Assembly: GCF_046127645.1 (NCBI RefSeq)
Contig: NZ_CP175919.1
Direction: 5' to 3' (one strand)
From: Clostridium_F caseinilyticum
GTDB taxonomy: Bacteria > Bacillota > Clostridia > Clostridiales > Clostridiaceae
DNA: 64,000 nt
Positions 62,246-64,000 of this stretch are shown in pieces (position 1 is the first letter of the stretch; each line of letters begins with the position of its first letter). The translations under genes were made by a program, and so were the position numbers. The notes under the pieces are model-generated. The model saw nothing but the letters and a program-made list of their open reading frames with translations, was not told where the DNA came from and did no database searches.

Positions 62246-63178
62246 TTATTTATTATTAAAATTTAGTCCTTGATATAAGTTATCTTCTTTCATCTTTTTA
62301 TCTATAGCATTTAAAACTTCCCACTTTTTAAGACTCCACATAGGACCTATTAAAAGATTTCTAGGTGCATCTCCTGTAAGTCTATGTACAACCATATTAT
62401 ATGGCAATAAAGTTATGGCTTGACATATTAACTCCACATATTCCTCTATACTTAAAAATTCTAAATCACCACTTTCATATAATTTTACTAATGGAGTTCC
62501 TTTTAAAAGATGTAGTAGATGAAACTTAACTCCTTGAATATCTAATTGGGATATATATTTAACTGTTCCTATCATGTCCTCTTGCGTTTCTCCTGGTAAT
62601 CCAAATATAGTATGCACCACTATATCAATATTTCTACTTCTTAAATCTTTTACCGCCTTTTCAAATACATTTAGTTTATATCCTCTATTTATAACTTTAG
62701 CTGTTTCATCATTTACAGTTTGAAGCCCTAATTCTACCCATATATATATTTTTTTACTTAATTCTTCTATAAGATTTAAGACCTCTTCATCTAGGCAATC
62801 TGGTCTTGTTGCTATAGCTAATGCAACTACACCATCCTCATTAATAGCCTCTTCATATTTCTCTCTTAATATCTCTATAGGTGCATAGGTATTAGTATAA
62901 GCTTGAAAATAAGCAATATATTTATCGCTACTCCATTTCTCTTTCATTATTTTTTTTATATCTTGAAACTGTTTATGTATCTTAAAACTCCTATCACCTG
63001 CGAAATCTCCAGACCCTCTTTCACTGCAGTATATGCAACCTCCTTTACTTATTTTCCCATCTCTATTAGGACAAGAAAATCTAGCATCTAATGATATCTT
63101 AAAAACTTTGCAACCAAATTTATTTCTTAAAAAATAATTTAAACTATGATATGGCTTATCATACCATTTTCTTTCCAT
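62246..63178 (-). CDS. Radical SAM protein of the YhcC/YtqA family (TIGR01212-like)
   Basis: The cluster cysteines lie in CPNRDGKISKGGCIYC, with C-x11-C-x2-C spacing; this wider spacing is typical of this subfamily, unlike the usual C-x3-C-x2-C. The GGxIYCSERG segment and the Elp3-like barrel follow (TRPDC, VELGLQTVND, HTIFGLPGE). Ends such as HRLTGDAPR are characteristic. It probably modifies RNA or a cofactor; the substrate is unknown. The ATG at 63178 has GGAGGAG; an upstream TTG is within it (310 residues). Confidence 0.9.
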   Translation of the reverse strand: MERKWYDKPYHSLNYFLRNKFGCKVFKISLDARFSCPNRDGKISKGGCIYCSERGSGDFAGDRSFKIHKQFQDIKKIMKEKWSSDKYIAYFQAYTNTYAPIEILREKYEEAINEDGVVALAIATRPDCLDEEVLNLIEELSKKIYIWVELGLQTVNDETAKVINRGYKLNVFEKAVKDLRSRNIDIVVHTIFGLPGETQEDMIGTVKYISQLDIQGVKFHLLHLLKGTPLVKLYESGDLEFLSIEEYVELICQAITLLPYNMVVHRLTGDAPRNLLIGPMWSLKKWEVLNAIDKKMKEDNLYQGLNFNNK

Positions 63179-63191
63179 AATAAACTCCTCC

Positions 63192-63237
63192 AAAAAAAGT
63201 ATCTGTGAATATTATATGTCACAGATACTTTTTTTTC
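63192..63237 (-). terminator. Bidirectional terminator between the propeller-like gene and the radical SAM gene
   Basis: AAAAAAAGTATCTGTGA and TCACAGATACTTTTTTT form a perfect stem around a 12-base loop, with a T-run at each 3' end. On the minus strand it terminates the gene ending at 63245. Confidence 0.93.
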
Positions 63238-63244
63238 AAAATAA

Positions 63245-64000
63245 CTACATTTTTTTAACGTTAAATTCTTTTAAATCTAATTGCCATTTACCTATGAATT
63301 CAGCTGAACTTTTATCATTATTTTCTTTACTAGATACATTAAATATTACAGAATCTGGAGTAAAAGAAGATAATGTTATATTAACTTTGCTTAAAGGAAA
63401 TTTATTTTCCATCTTAAAAGGTATTATATCTGCACTATCCGCTTGATATATTCTTACATTTTTGGTTTTATCACTTGTTTCATATTGAACTGCTATAAAT
63501 TTTTCATCTGGAGAAAATACCATAAAATCTATTTTACTTCCCTTTAATAAATCTAACGATGATATTTCTTTTCCTATAGGTTTTTCCCCAATTTCCTCCA
63601 TCATATCTGAACCTTGTTGTCCTGTTTCAGCTCCGCCTTGACCACCTTGATCTCCTCCATTTCCTTGGTCTTGACCTCCTTGAACAGCCTTTGATTCATC
63701 TATAGTTACTATTCCAATATAAGAATCATTATCATAAGTTGATATAGCTATAAAATTTTCACTATAAGAAAGACTCATAGGTCCAATATTTTTTTTAGGT
63801 ACAATTAGTTTTTCTATATTAGCTGTATCATCCTTTGCATATACATAATCCGGTATGGTTGTGGATTTTATTATTAGTTCTGTTTTTACATTATTTTTGT
63901 TTCTATATCTTATTCTATTATTTTTTGTAAATGCTTCTTTGTCCATACCTATATTTATTTCATCTATTTTATATTCATTTTCTTCTTTTATTACTCTCAC
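63245..64000 (-). CDS. Propeller-like protein, C-terminal part (truncated by window edge)
   Basis: The frame is open to position 64000, so the true start lies outside; a GTG at the very edge may not be a start. The visible 251 residues include two blade-like repeats with the TolB/YVTN-style pattern SYSENFIAISTYD and SPDEKFIAVQYE. They are separated by a Gly/Gln-rich linker (about 107-130, GGQDQGNGGDQGGQGG). A beta-rich C-terminus follows. I infer an exported or surface propeller domain, but no signal is visible. Identity is unknown. Confidence 0.75.
   Translation of the reverse strand: MRVIKEENEYKIDEINIGMDKEAFTKNNRIRYRNKNNVKTELIIKSTTIPDYVYAKDDTANIEKLIVPKKNIGPMSLSYSENFIAISTYDNDSYIGIVTIDESKAVQGGQDQGNGGDQGGQGGAETGQQGSDMMEEIGEKPIGKEISSLDLLKGSKIDFMVFSPDEKFIAVQYETSDKTKNVRIYQADSADIIPFKMENKFPLSKVNITLSSFTPDSVIFNVSSKENNDKSSAEFIGKWQLDLKEFNVKKM

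Overview
The window is chromosomal DNA from a low-GC, spore-forming Firmicute, almost certainly Clostridium sensu stricto. The protein-coding parts are strongly AT-rich. There are spore genes without mobile DNA (spoIIE, yabP, yabQ, spoVB, spoVT, spoVG), a clostridial-type formate-tetrahydrofolate ligase and an [FeFe]-hydrogenase homologue. From memory, the 16S V1/V2 hairpin resembles the C. tetani / C. cochlearium group more than C. botulinum, but this was not searched.

Layout. 1-2868 (minus strand): the class III heat-shock operon ctsR-mcsA-mcsB-clpC, with clpC cut by the window edge and a visible CtsR operator. 3211-5885: a small unknown gene and an EF-G paralogue. 6075-16601: two complete, co-oriented rRNA operons. 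The downstream one is 16S-tRNA-Ile-23S-5S-Asn-Asn; the upstream one is 16S-23S-5S-tRNA(CAU)-Ala. 17005-34078 (almost all minus strand): murD, a T-box-controlled glyS, lysS-greA-unknown-dusB-coaX, fhs, ftsH, hpt-tilS and spoIIE. 34408-35157: a seven-gene tRNA cluster (Leu, initiator and elongator Met) behind a near-consensus promoter. 35223-46666: an S1-domain protein, divIC, yabQ, yabP, rqcP, hup, mazG, spoVB, spoVT, prsA, mfd and pth. 46772-53973: htrA with a two-component system, then prs, glmU, spoVG and purR. 54173-57509 (plus strand): murC, a small membrane protein, tRNA-Pro and a hydrogenase-like protein. 57667-64000: a MecA-type penicillin-binding lipoprotein, a HAD phosphatase, an SH3-like membrane protein, a ComB homologue, a paired structured repeat, a radical SAM protein and the C-terminal part of a propeller-like protein.

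Most of the window is conserved housekeeping DNA: translation (rRNA, tRNAs, GlyRS, LysRS, TilS, DusB, Pth, EF-G paralogue, RqcP), envelope synthesis (MurC, MurD, GlmU, PrsA, HtrA, DivIC, PBP), protein quality control (CtsR regulon, FtsH, HtrA, PrsA) and sporulation. Regulatory sites that can be read directly include the CtsR box, a sigma-H promoter for spoVG, a Spo0A-type spoIIE promoter with 21-bp spacing, a sigma-E-like yabP promoter, the glyS T-box and both rRNA promoters. No phage, transposase, CRISPR array or integrated element was seen. The least explained items are the hydrogenase-like protein with an extra cysteine in its first H-cluster motif, the paired repeat at 62124-62245, the unpartnered ComB, and several unknown small proteins. 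Coding starts were moved from the longest frame to the ATG or GTG best placed behind a Shine-Dalgarno sequence wherever the two differed.
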